Part shown: positions 1 to 10,879 of the stretch, piece by piece
Position numbering within the stretch: position 1 is the stretch's first letter
Layout of the letters: each line of letters begins with the position of its first letter
Source of the DNA: Puccinia triticina
Taxonomy: Eukaryota > Basidiomycota > Pucciniomycetes > Pucciniales > Pucciniaceae
Direction: 5' to 3'
Length of the DNA stretch: 64,000 bases
Assembly (NCBI RefSeq): GCF_026914185.1
Contig: NC_070564.1
Span: 6,696,001 to 6,760,000 of the forward strand
Notes under the pieces: model-generated
What the model saw: the letters and a program-made list of their open reading frames with translations, nothing else
Told to the model about the DNA's origin: nothing
Database searches by the model: none
Program-made: the position numbers and the translations under genes

Positions 1-1
1 T

Positions 2-315
2 CACTCACATTTCTTGTCACTCATTGCTCGCACCATCAACAGGTGCTCATCTCTTTTTGTTTGCTCATCTCATCGTCCCATTATTCGGTCCGCTGCTCAC
101 TGCCGCTTTCTCGGCATTTCACAGGTATCACCATCTCCCCTTTTTCCTTTTTGTTCTGGTCGCTTTCACTTTTTCTTTCCTTGTCATGCAATGCACTCAC
201 ATTTCTTGTCACTCATCGCTCGCACCATCAACAGGTGCTCATCTCTTTTTGTTTGCTCATCTCATCGTCCCATTATTCGGTCCGCTGCTCACTGCCGCTT
301 TCTCGGCATTTCACA
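2..315 (+). repeat. 192-bp tandem duplication in the retrotransposon leader
   Basis: A block of about 120 bp starting at 2 recurs almost base for base from 194, giving a period of 192. The copies differ at only a few positions and diverge after about 123 and 315. The region lies upstream of gag and is probably untranslated leader. Confidence 0.85.
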
Positions 316-609
316 CCCTTAACCTCAGTACTACTCAAAGAATCAATCCGAGTCCGAACCCTGGACCTGTTTCAGCTCCTTTGCCAGCTCCTAACCCAGA
401 TATAGATCCAGCCCTCGGATTACAGAATCGAGATCCTGGTACTAGAGATCAGAGTCGTGCTTCTTCAATCGTAATCCAGCGCTACTTAGCCGGGGATCAT
501 CCGCAAGCGCCACCAGGGAACTATCCTGACGCTCCAGTTAATAGGAGAACTTCTGATAGCGACTCAGATATCATTATACTTACAGGTTAGCTAAATCTTT
601 CGAAGAATT

Positions 610-3600
610 ATGCCTAACAAATCAGAAAATTCTGATACCTTTTCTCGGGCTTCTTCTACTAGATCCGCCCACCCCCCACTGGTCCCACCAGGGGAATTTA
701 AGCGAGGAGCAAGTAAGGCTCCAAAGGCGAAATTGGCCTTCGGAAGCGGAGTACATATTCCAGAGTCACCAACAGTGCAAAGCACAGTACCTCCAAGCAG
801 TTTCGGGAGGGAATACTCGGGCGATGGAGGTGTTGCAACGGCAAGCAATGGGATCTCACCGAATCCTGGAGGAGGTGATAGGCCGAGAGCCTCTTCTGCT
901 TTTGATGGAAGGCTGGAATCCTTATTCCATTCATCGCGCTCAAGCTCCTCAGAACTCAAATCAACCACGAGCACATCCTTACAACAGAGACAACGCCCCT
1001 CGAGCAGCAAACCAGGCAGCCCAAAGGAATCAAGCTCCGAGAAACCCAGCCGATCCTCCTCCGGGACACGGAAGGATGGGAGGACAGCCGAACCATCGCA
1101 ACAAGATGTACGCGGAGATATTCAGGATGTCGCGCACCATTCAGGGAGCATATCAACATCTGGAGGGGTCTTCCCAATCTCGACGAGGGAATTAGGCCCT
1201 CTCACCATTAGAGACGCTAAGAAAGTGTTCTCTCTTCTCTTTACCCAAATTGAAGATATAGTCAACAATAATAGCAAGCTAGTGTTGGGAAATCTTCGTC
1301 CTTTTATTCAGACCGAATTAATCTCTTCTTTGAAATCCTTTCATAATGAACTTCTCACTCCTATAACTAAGTCAATCCATCATTCCAATGATAAATTTAA
1401 CACTCATTGTAAAGACATTTTGAATTCATTCACTAATATTAGCAACTTGTGCAATTCCATCTCGCTCCAAAGCGGATCTCACCATAAGCAAATCAAAGAG
1501 TTTGGTAAAACTCTTCAGACCCTCTTGGCTAAAGTACAGGAGAAGAACATTGGGAACAGTTGTGAATGCGAGTTCAATAACATCACCTTTAAGGAAGATC
1601 TTGTTGACATTTGCGATAAACTGACAAAAGAGGTCAGTAGTCAAATGAGCGTGATTAGCAAGGAAGTATCCGCTATAGTTAATGCCCAAGACCAAAAACT
1701 AGTACATGCGGTACAGAACATGGCCGCAAAAATTGAGTCACTAGCAGCTGAAATCACCGCTTTAGCTCATGATAAAAAGCTAGACAGAGAATACTCTCCG
1801 CAATCGGAGAATACCCTCAGACAGCCGCAAGGCAAATCAACGGCAAAGAGCCTAGAGGAAGAGATGAGTGATCCCAGTGAGAACAACGTTATCCTGTTTG
1901 GTATCTCCCAAGAAATTAAGAACTTAGCCAACATCATTAAAGACCAAAACGGATCCACAGTATTGGAAGGAGCGGTTAAGGCTATGATTAATGAGTTAGA
2001 CAAAGGTCACCGCAAGGATTTCTCCACCTTGAGTACTAAACTCGATAGGCTGTTAGGTCAGTTCAGGGAAGACAGAGCTGACGTCAGGTCAGAGCTAGTC
2101 CAGCTTAATGACCTACTCAGCTCAACTCCTCACTCAGAAGCCTTTGGAAAAGAGCAGGAAACTAGAGAAGAAAGCTTGAATGGCAGAGAGTATAGATATC
2201 AGACACCGCATATAGGAACTCCCGTGTTACCTGAGCAAAAACCCAACAATCAGATCTCAGAAATACAGAAGCACCTATGGGGAGCTGTAAATAAAATGGA
2301 TTGGCCAAAATTCTCAGGTCAAGGAGAATATGACCATACCGAGTTTATAGACTGGATAGATACGTGTAAATCGGAAACTGGGGTGCCAGATGAGTACATA
2401 CAAATTAAATTGTTCTCTGTTCTTACAGGAGTGGCCGGACTCTGGTATAAAGCAATGAGGAAAGAGCACGCCACTGCCAAGTGGGATTTTTGGAAGGAAG
2501 CAATTGCGAATCAGTACGGCACTTTGAATTGGATGCGTAAGAAACAAGAAGCGTTCAATAAGGATCACTTTATAGCAGGAGAAACGCCGGTATCTTCTTG
2601 GGTGACCAGACAGTACCGCAGGCTTAAAGCATTTGAGCCCCAACTATCAGTCCAGAGCATTAACTTCAGGTTATTAGGTCTTATGGACAGAGAAGTCGAA
2701 TATGCGGCTAAAACCGCAATGAATTCTACAAGAGCTGATATGAGCGCGCTCATTAATGTCCTAGAAGACATAGTAGACAAAACTCGACTAGGGCGGAAGA
2801 AATTTGTCCCTAAAACTCAATTACGGGAGAAAACCTTACCTAAAACTATGGAGGGTAAAGACAAACCCGTACAAACACCGGGAGAGATTAGATGCTACAG
2901 TTGTCAGAAGACCGGGCATACCTCCCGCAACTGTCCTAAAAAGATCAATAATATAGGAGACACTGAAGAGTTAGGAGAAGAAGACGTACCCAAGAGTGAA
3001 GCAGACAATGACAATGATTTAGTCATCGGTTCCAACCCAACTTTAGCAGTTACAGCCCCGGAAGGCAAGAATAATCTAGTAAAAATGACTTGCGCAGAGA
3101 AAGACTGTACAGTTTCGTTTGACAGCGGGGCCGTTAAATCAGTAGTAAGCGCTTCGTACCTAGAAAAGTTTTGCAAAGAATGGAAAAGGTACATTCTGCC
3201 CGTTAAACCGGGAAGATTCCATAGTTGCACAGGAGCTCTGAAACAGCTAGGAATAGTTAAAGTAAAAATCTTGTTTGATTCCTTTTCCTTTATTATTAGG
3301 CTTGTAGTTATGGAAAACATGCCAGTAAGATACTTTATCATTGGTAACGACTATTTGTCGCACTATAACATCTCCCTCCTAAATGACGAAGGACACCAAT
3401 TTTCCATCAAAGGAAAAGTGTTTGATTTTGACAGAGCAATTAATTCAATCCTAGCAATTAATAATAAGACAGACGACTTTACAGAGGAAGTATTAGCATC
3501 TTCCAAAATCGGTCATGGCTTGGAGGACAACGCTAAAGAGCAACTCATGACTATTCTTCAGACAAACTGCAAAGCTTTCGCAACAGTGGATGAGCCTTTT

Positions 3601-3968
3601 GGGGCCATCAGAGGACACGAAGTAGAGATTACGTTGACAATAGAAAGACCTTACCCCCCGGCCCTGAGGAAAGCGCCTTACCCCGCTAGCCCGAGAAGCA
3701 AAGAAGCATTAGAGGAACACATAGCCCTTCTGACTAAAATGGGAATTATTAGGAAGGTTGGCGCTAATGAAAATGTGGACATTACCACACCAGTGATTAT
3801 AGCCTGGCAAAATGGCAAGTCACGCCTAGTAGGGGACTTCCGAGCTCTTAACAGCTATACTACCCCGGATAGGTATCCCATGCCTAAAATAATGGAGTCT
3901 TTAACCCGACTCCATAAAGCTAATTTTATAACCTGTATGGATGTCTTTAAGGGTTTTCACCAGAACGT
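610..3968 (+). pseudogene. gag, protease and first part of reverse transcriptase (Ty3/Gypsy)
   Basis: An open frame begins at the ATG at 610. The first ~230 residues are Ser/Pro/Arg-rich and look disordered. They are followed by a helical stretch and a retrotransposon gag (capsid) domain around residues 560-720 (motif WPKFSG near its start). A CCHC knuckle (CYSCQKTGHTSRNC) lies near residue 762, and a retropepsin-like active site (FDSGA) near residue 838. RT begins near residue 1010 with recognisable motifs (LVGDFRALN, YPMPKI, CMDVFKGFHQN). The coding sequence stops making sense at 3968, where the nested element begins; the frame runs 73 bases further only by chance. Gag and Pol appear fused in one frame, which is common in fungal Gypsy elements. 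Confidence 0.9.
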
Positions 3969-5288
3969 TGTGAGAACTCCTTTGGGACGGGTGGCAGTTC
4001 TGCGAGGGGGAAATACCAGTTATAATATTTCAAAGATTTAAGAAGCTATTACAACTGTTACGGGTGGTTTGAAAGACCTGCCCCTCTATGATACTACACA
4101 AGAGCTTTCACAACAAATTTATTTATTGTTGTGGCAAAATAATGATAGAGAAAACTATGTGCAGCAGTCTCTTATCAGACCTAGATCAAACTTGAATTCA
4201 GTGGAAAAGTGGATTTTGTAAGGGAAATGGAGTTAGAGTGGTTTACAGCAGCCTTGAGTCAGATAATGGAAATGAGCCTAAACGTAAGATATGTTTTATA
4301 TGGTTTGATATGTTTGTGATATGAAAGTGGAGATAAACTGATACAAGACTTCTGAGAGAACTGATGTTATATGTGAACTATTCAAAGTGTCTTTGCCCTC
4401 TTCCTTAACCTTCAGTTAAGAGCACAATGGGTTAAGATCACTTTGACTTGTTAAGAGCACAAGTGGGTGATGCTTGCTACTTGACTACTTAGAACTACTC
4501 TGAGGCATGAAAGATGTTAATGGGCAACTTGATTGAGATCACACTGCTGGATTTATGTGGATGTTACTTGTAACTCTGAGTGAGATGTGTGTTCTGGTTA
4601 GGATTGCCTGAGTGGCATGCTGAAAACTGAGGAGGGAAAATCTCCTCCTTTTATAGTAAAATGTGAGGGATTTTTGCTGGTGGGGATCCTTGTGAGGGAT
4701 TTTTGCTGGTGTGACCACCACACAGGTGTCCATGTGGTGATGGTATCCACGTGGTTGTGGTGGTGGTGTCCATATGGTATCCACGTGGTTGTGGTGGTGG
4801 TGTCCATGTGGTGTCCACGTGGTGGTGTCCATGGCGCCTACACAATTATGGAGGTGTCCACAGGTGGAGCCATGCTGTGGTACGTGGGTGGAGCCAAACA
4901 ACAACCCTGGAGGTGTCCACAGGTGGAACCATGCCGTGGTGCGTGGGTGGAGCCAAACAACAATCATGGAGTTGTCCACAGGTGGAACCATGCCATGGGC
5001 AGAGCCAAACCACGCCACTACATATACTATAAATATGTCCTTGAGTCTAATTCTATGCTATGTACTATCAAAATATCTCTACAGTATGTAATTATGCTTA
5101 TGAACACAGTATAATACTCGTAACTTTTGCCTGAGTGCAGCTAGCCTAGTGGTTCCAGTGAGTGACTAGGGGTTAAATGACCTGTAGAATCCAATTATGC
5201 AATAATACATCTAGAAATATGTCTCCTTCTCAATAGTAAACTGTGACTTTATGTGATTTGATACTTGAAACACTTTTGGCACACCACA
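3969..5288. mobile_element. nested insertion, probable solo LTR (1320 bp)
   Basis: The insertion is flanked by the direct repeat ACGT at 3965-3968 and 5289-5292. It starts TG and ends CA. Removing it plus one ACGT rejoins the RT reading as [13 protein letters not shown], which is what the family should have, so the borders are well supported. No coding domain is visible inside. A TATA-like stretch lies near 5022-5030, about 260 bp from the right end, as expected for an LTR promoter. TG...CA ends, a 4-bp (possibly 5-bp) duplication and the lack of coding sequence favour a solo LTR, but no matching full element is present here to prove it. Confidence 0.7.
4686..5010 (+). repeat. minisatellite inside the nested insertion
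   Basis: Two repeat types are adjacent. At 4725-4835 short GTGGTGTCCA/CCACGTGGT units are reiterated. From 4850, 4909 and 4968 a 59-bp unit recurs three times (start GGAGGTGTCCACAGGTGGA, last copy shortened). The overlapping open frames here are by-products of the repeat and are not genes. Confidence 0.85.
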
Positions 5289-6221
5289 ACGTGGTACACC
5301 CTGACAGCAGGAAATTTTATGCGCATTATTTGCCATCTAGGAATACACAAATATCTACGCATGCCGTTCGGCATTAAGAACGCCCCATCCCATTTCCAAA
5401 GGATGATGGACTCCGAGTTCCATGAAGAATTGAGCCAACTGTGGATTATCATATACATAGACAACATTATAATATTTACGGAAACTTGGGAATATCATCT
5501 AGAAAAAATAGACATTGTTTTAAAGAAAGTTATCAGAATGAACATGAAGATTTTGTTATCTAAATGCTCTTTTGGATTCCAAGAACTGAAAGCGTTAGGC
5601 CACATAGTTAACGGCTTGTCACTTGGCATTGATCAACACAGAGTAGCAGCTGTGCTGCTTAAACCTATTCCCTCGACGGTTAAAGAACTGCAATCCTTCT
5701 TAGGATTTGCCGGTTATTATCGACTTCATGTCAAAAAAATTAGTCTCATTGCGGGTTGCTTATACAAATTGTGCAGTCCAGCGGTAGGTTTCGAAATGAC
5801 GAAAGAAAGGGTTGATGCCTACAAATATCTCAAGGAGGCGCTAACTTCGGCGCCATTGCTATTCCATCCAGACCCAAAGAAACCATTCAAACTATATGTA
5901 GATGCTTGTATGGAAGGGCTGGGTGTAGCGCTGCATCAGATCCAGATAATCAACGACAAACCTATTGAAGGACCTATCTGCTTCATATCCAGACAGTTGA
6001 AGGATTCGGAGAAACGCTATGGCGCATCGCAGTTAGAGTGTTTATGCCTAGTATGGGCACTAGAAAAACTTTACTATTATCTGGACGGATGTGTGTTCAA
6101 AGTTATTACGGACTGTATTGCTTTGAAATCTTTACTTAATATGACTACTCCAAGCCAACATATGCTTCGTTGGCAGATTTCTATCCAAATGTGGAGAGGT
6201 TCCATGACTATTACTCATTGA
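5289..6221 (+). pseudogene. reverse transcriptase remainder and RNase H
   Basis: This resumes the RT after the nested insertion. An extra T in the run at 5323-5326 shifts the frame relative to the upstream part. Visible motifs are [13 protein letters not shown], a catalytic box reading YIDN instead of YIDD (loss of the second Asp of the metal-binding pair), and LGHIVNG. RNase H follows with [16 protein letters not shown], a conserved Glu in the [12 protein letters not shown] helix, and VITDC. The frame is stopped by TGA at 6219-6221, at a site where a CGA (Arg) codon would continue the family reading [15 protein letters not shown]. Both the YIDN change and the stop indicate loss of function. 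Confidence 0.88.
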
Positions 6222-7674
6222 GACGGGATCATTCATAAAAACACGGACGGGTTGTCCAGATGGGCGTTACCAAACGATGAATCTAATCCTGCATCTGATT
6301 TAGAAGAAACTGATAGAGAAGTCCCTATCATGGCTATCTCTGTGAGCGGGCTAGCAACAGAGTTCTGGAACGCAGTGGAGAAGAGCTACAGCTCGGAAAA
6401 GAGCACGTTATGCCTAATAGGGCTGCTACAATTGAAGAACCCTAGACCAGACCTTAGCGCTCAACTAGATGAACCGTGGAAGACACGTTTCGAAGCAGGT
6501 TGCTTCATTCTTCTCGATGGGCTGCTATATCACAGGTCGGAAAATCATTGCGTACTAGTTCTTTGCACTAAGGAACACATCAAAATTATGCTACACGAGT
6601 GCCATGACAGCATAGAAGCAGGGCATTTTTCCAAGGACAGAACTCTGGAACGCGTGAGAATATCAGCGTGGTGGCCACAGTGGAAGAAAGATGTGGAGAA
6701 CTATTGTGAGACTTGCGATAGGTGCCAGAAAGCTAACCGATCTACTGGCAAGAAGTTTGGCTTGTTACAAAGAATAGAGGAACCTAAAGATAGGTGGGAG
6801 GTAATTAACATGGACTTTGTTACAGCCCTCCCAACTGCAGGGAAGGACAGCTTCAACGCCGTCCTTGTAGTCGTAGATAGATTTTCTAGAAGAGCACGAT
6901 TCGTACCTTGCCACAAGGATAACACGGCGATGGAAGTAGCATTATTGTTTTGGAATCATGTTGTTAGTGATGTAGGTTGTCCTCAAGTCATTATCAGTGA
7001 CCGCGAACCCAAATTTACATCTGAGTTCTGGAAGAACTTGTTTAACATTCTAGGAACAAAACTGGCCTTCTCCACAGCGTACCACCCACAGACGGATGGG
7101 TTGGCTGAACGGATGATTCAAACGCTAGAAGATATGATTCGACGCTATTGCGCGTATGGTTTGCAGTTTAAGGATGCGGAAGGGTATACTCATGATTGGG
7201 TATCATTGCTCCCTGCTTTAGAATACGCGTGTAATTCTAGCAAACACGCAACTACAGGTTTAACCCCTTTTGAGCTCGAAAGAGGATGGGTACCTAAGAT
7301 GCCTAAAGACATGTTGTTAAGCCATACCGTGCAGGTTCATCCTTCCGCATCATGCTTTCAAGAAATGATGTTTAAAGCGGAAGCTAGAGCTAGTCAATGC
7401 GTAGCTGAAGCGGCAGAATATAACAAAGACCGCTGGGATAAAACTCACCAAGATCATGATTTGAAAATAGGCGATCTAGTTCTGATCTCCACGGTTAACT
7501 TCAATAACTTGGGAGGATCACGGAAACTCAAGGACGCTTTTGTGGGACCCTTTATAGTGAAATGCTTTCATGGACATAACGCGGTAGAAGTCTTACTTAC
7601 AGAAGGTTTTGACTTAAAACACCCTACATTTCCTATTAGTTTGGTCAAAAAGTATAAAAAACCCGCTGAGACGT
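6222..7674 (+). pseudogene. integrase with HHCC, DDE core and GPY/F module
   Basis: This is in the same frame as the RNase H part, after the TGA. The zinc-binding HHCC domain is seen as H...H followed by CETCDRCQK (about 6590-6735). The DDE core has Asp in [10 protein letters not shown] (about 6812), Asp in ISDREPKF (about 6995) and Glu in [12 protein letters not shown] (about 7105). The C-terminal GPY/F motif (VGPFIVK) lies near 7545. The frame then runs into a second insertion at 7675. Removing that insertion and one ACGT joins KKPAET to SEEDIPRP in frame. Confidence 0.9.
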
Positions 7675-8463
7675 TATGGAGCTCCGTCCGGTGCTAGGCC
7701 GGCGGCAGCGCTGGGAGGGGAATGGTGTCGTGTAGACTGCCCTCACGGATGGTCCAGAAACGAGTTGTAGGGGATTCGAGTGGATAGCGTAGTGGAAGTG
7801 GTTTTGAGATTGTTTCGCCGGGGTTTGGATCCTCGGCGGCGGTTTGGTTTTGTTGGGAAAGGATTCTTGATGGTGATCGGACTCTGGGACTTTGACTCTT
7901 GGGACTCGAAAATGATTCTTGAATTGATAACTCCCGCCTTGGATCAGAACAGGTGCTATGGCCTCCCATCCTCCAAGTTCGCCGGGAACTTGGATTCCTG
8001 GAGGCCTGTCACAGACATGTCATCATCTCCTCGCGCGCCATGCGCGCGCACACACCACAGACAACAGAGAGATAGAAAATAAAAAAAGACAACACAAAGA
8101 AGAAAAAGGAAGAGAAATAACACCAAGAGCTGAAAACATGAAACCAATGAGGACCACAACTTAAGAAGATGAGAAAGGAACCAGGAAGAATGGAAATGGA
8201 CATGGATGAGGAAGACAAGGAAGAAACAAAACCAGAAAAGACAAACAACTAGGAATAAATCCACAGGTAGTTCTGTGTTAGGACCAAGAAAAAGAGAAGA
8301 GGAGACAGAGAGGAAAGTGAGAAATAGGAAGAGGGGAAAGAGGGAAGCTGAGAGGACTTGGGAAGATAATCTTGAGCCTTGAGGATCTTGAGGCTTGAAT
8401 CTTGATCTTGAGGGCTGATCTTGAAGATTGAAACTGAAGCTGACTACCATTTTGACCACCACA
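7675..8463. mobile_element. second nested insertion (789 bp), unclassified
   Basis: It is flanked by ACGT at 7671-7674 and 8464-8467, the same tetranucleotide as the first insertion. The borders are supported because excision restores the Pol frame. The left end starts TATGG and the right end finishes CCACCACA. The interior holds a GC-rich left part, a purine-rich middle (8080-8350) and a run of TCTTGA/CCTTGAG-type motifs at 8370-8430. Similar CTTGA-rich and GCGCGCG-bearing sequence occurs in the long inverted repeat at 53863-56010, whose right end also finishes CCACCACA, so the two may be related. No coding domain was recognised. Confidence 0.6.
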
Positions 8464-8739
8464 ACGTCGGAAGAGGATATCCCACGGCCGGCACCTCCAT
8501 TTGATAGCACAGAACCTGAAGGAATCCCTAGTAAGATTCTCGACGAAAAGCTTACTGGGATCCTAGGGCAAGATTGTCGACTTTACCTTACTAGGTTTAA
8601 AAATCAGACGGCAGACACTGATAAGTGGCTCCCTAAAGACAAAATTATGGGTGCCGATACTCTGCTCCGGAAATTCAGAGCAGCCAAGAGAGCAACGCAC
8701 GGCTCTGGAATTAGAGCCGTCCTTTTTAGTGGGGGCGAA
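8464..8739 (+). pseudogene. degenerate chromodomain at the end of Pol
   Basis: After excision of the insertion the Pol frame continues through EEDIPRP and a segment reading LYLTRFKNQTADTDKWLP, then a helix (TLLRKFRAAKRA). This matches the strand-strand-helix layout of retrotransposon chromodomains (compare YLVKWKG...TWEP). The aromatic cage is not intact. In this family the domain is thought to guide integration to modified chromatin. The open frame runs on into the LTR to 8895. Confidence 0.65.
8731..8739 (+). promoter_or_regulatory. polypurine tract of the Gypsy element
   Basis: GGGGGCGAA lies immediately before the TGTCAG that begins the 3' LTR. This is the expected plus-strand priming site. 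Confidence 0.75.
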
Positions 8740-9399
8740 TGTCAGCCTCGAGCGCATGAAGAGGACACTTCAATGCCCCAAAAGGCTACTTCACTAACCC
8801 CCACGCAGAAGGTAACCACCTTACTGCGCCTGAAAGATTGCCACAAAGAGAGCAAACCAGAACGCGAAACAGAGCGCGTACAAAGGCGCGCTTAAAGGAA
8901 GTGAAAACTAACCCGTAAACCGGCTAAGGTATCAGAAAGTCCGCGATGATTCGCGGACCCTCAACTCAAAACAGATAAACTATTCCCTAATAGGGGATTA
9001 GTACCCTTAAAACATATATCAACTAGTATCTACGGCAATTATTGTCCATGCGCGTAGTACGCAAAACTCAGAAGTTAAAACCCAAGGGATCTCGCTACGA
9101 AGAGATCCCCAGATTATTGATAGACTTAGATTACTAAGAATCAAGGATCCACTCGCCTACCAATCCCAAGCGATTACGACTACAGGTTGTGATTGGGGCT
9201 TTTATATCTTTCCTCTCGCTCTCTTCGTCTCTTTATTCCTCTCCTCAATTACCATTCTTTGAACAACTTTCCTCCCATCCCTTTCCCAATTCTCCTTTGT
9301 CTGTTGTTCGACCTGTTAGTAGTAGATTTAGTTAGATATCTTCTATTGTTGTTTTCAGTTCTATTCATCGGTGCGTCACTTTGGAGACGCCCACTGACA
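8740..9399 (+). repeat. 3' LTR of the Gypsy element
   Basis: It starts TGTCAG directly after the purine tract and ends ...GACA at 9399, where satellite sequence begins abruptly. A TATA-like TTTATAT at 9201 followed by a pyrimidine-rich stretch fits a U3/R/U5 layout. The right border is set by the resumption of the 173-bp satellite. Confidence 0.75.
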
Positions 9400-10857
9400 G
9401 TTTCTGCCACTATATCTCATCCCAGCGTGGGAATCCTTCTGCCATATGGTTACCAAAATGTTTAAAAGGCCCCAAAGTTTCATTATGTACATTTATTGAC
9501 CACAAAATCCCCAAATGTAGCAGCTACAGTCTGATCAGTTCCCAAATATCACTACTTTGGTAGTTTCTTGGTGTTTCTGCCACTATATCTCATCCCAGCG
9601 TGGGAATCCTTCTGCCATATGGTTACCAAAATGTTGAGAGGCCCCCAAATATTAATTGTGCACCTTTAATCACCACAAAACCCCCAAATGCAGAAGCTAC
9701 AGTCTGATCTGTTCCCAAATATCACTACTTTGGTGGTTTCTTGGTGTTTCTGCCACTATACCTCATCCCAGCGTGGGAATTCTTCTGCCATATGGTTACC
9801 AAAATTTTTGGAGGCCCCAAAGATTCATTATGTACCTTTGATCGCCACAAAACCCCCAAATGTAGAAGCTACAGTCTGATCAGTTCCCAAATATCACTAC
9901 TTTGGTGGTTTCTGGGTGTTTCTGCCACTATATCTCATCCCAGCGTGGGAATCCTTGTGCCATATGGTTACCAAAATGTTGAAAGGCCCCCAAAGATTAA
10001 TTATGTACCTTTAATCACCACAAAACCCCCAAATGTAGAAGCTACAGTCTGATCTGTTCCCAAATATCACTACTTTGGTAGTTTCTTGGCGTTTCCGCCA
10101 CTATAGCTCATCCCAGCGTGGGAATTCTTCTGCCATATGGTTACCAAAATGTTTGAGGCACCCAAATATTCATTATGTACCTTTAATCACCGCAAAAGAC
10201 CCAAATGTAGAAGCTACAGTCTGATGTGTTCCCAAATATCACTACTTTGGTAGGTTCTTGGTGTTTCTGCCACTATATCACATCCCAGCTTGGGAATCCT
10301 TCTGCCATATGGTTACCAAAATGTTGAGAGGCCCCCAAAGATTCATTATGTACCTTCAATGACCACAAAACCCCCAAATGTAGCAGCTACAGTCTGATCA
10401 GTTCCCAAATATCACTACTTTGGTAGTTTCTTGGTGTTTCTGCCACTATATCTCATCCCAGTGTGGGAATTCTTCTGCCATATGGTTACCAAAATGTTTG
10501 GAGGCCCCCAAAGATTCATTATGTACCTTTAATCACCAGAAAACCCCCAAATGTAGAAGCTACAGTCTGATCAATTCCCAAATATCACTACTTTGGTAGT
10601 CTCTTTGTGTTTCTGCCACTATATCTCATCCCATGGTGGGAATCCTTCTGCCATATGGTTACCAAACTTTTGAAAAGACCCCAAAGTTTCATTATGTACC
10701 TTCACTGACCACAGACCCTCCAAATTTAGAAGCTACAGTCTGATCAGTTCCCAAGTATCACCACTTTGGTAGTTTCTTGGTGTTTCCGCCACTATATCTC
10801 ATCCCAGCATGGGAATCCTTCTGCCATATGGTTACCAAAATGTTTGCAAGCCCCTGG
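9400..10857 (+). repeat. 173-bp satellite array, forward orientation
   Basis: The anchor GTTTCTGCCACTATATCTCA or a close variant recurs at 9400, 9573, 9746, 9918, 10091, 10263, 10436, 10609 and 10782, giving a period of 172-173 bp and about 8.4 units. Each unit carries short dyads: CCCAGCGTGGG, CCATATGG and often CTGATCAG. Open frames in the array are repeat artefacts. Confidence 0.95.
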
Positions 10858-10879
10858 TCAGTGAAGTTAAATGATAAAT
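10858..10879. other. orientation switch of the satellite
   Basis: About 22 bp that match neither arm separate forward units from reverse-complement units, making the whole array a large inverted repeat. Confidence 0.8.

Larger units (their letters stand above)
1..9399 (+). mobile_element. Ty3/Gypsy chromodomain LTR retrotransposon, decayed, 5' end outside window
   Basis: The internal region reads gag, CCHC zinc knuckle, aspartic protease, reverse transcriptase, RNase H, integrase with a GPY/F module, and a degenerate chromodomain, which is the Ty3/Gypsy (chromovirus) order. It ends with a purine tract and a TG...CA LTR. Four lesions are visible: a 1320-bp insertion in the RT, an extra T that shifts frame near 5323-5326, a TGA at 6219-6221, and a 789-bp insertion between integrase and chromodomain. 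No copy of the 3' LTR is seen in the first 600 bases, so the 5' LTR should lie left of the window. The right end abuts satellite units directly. The element cannot be autonomous. Confidence 0.93.

Noticed and set aside
4617..5114. Several overlapping His/Thr/Trp-rich open frames
   Set aside because: They translate a GTGGTGTCC/CCACGTGG minisatellite and its 59-bp units in all frames.
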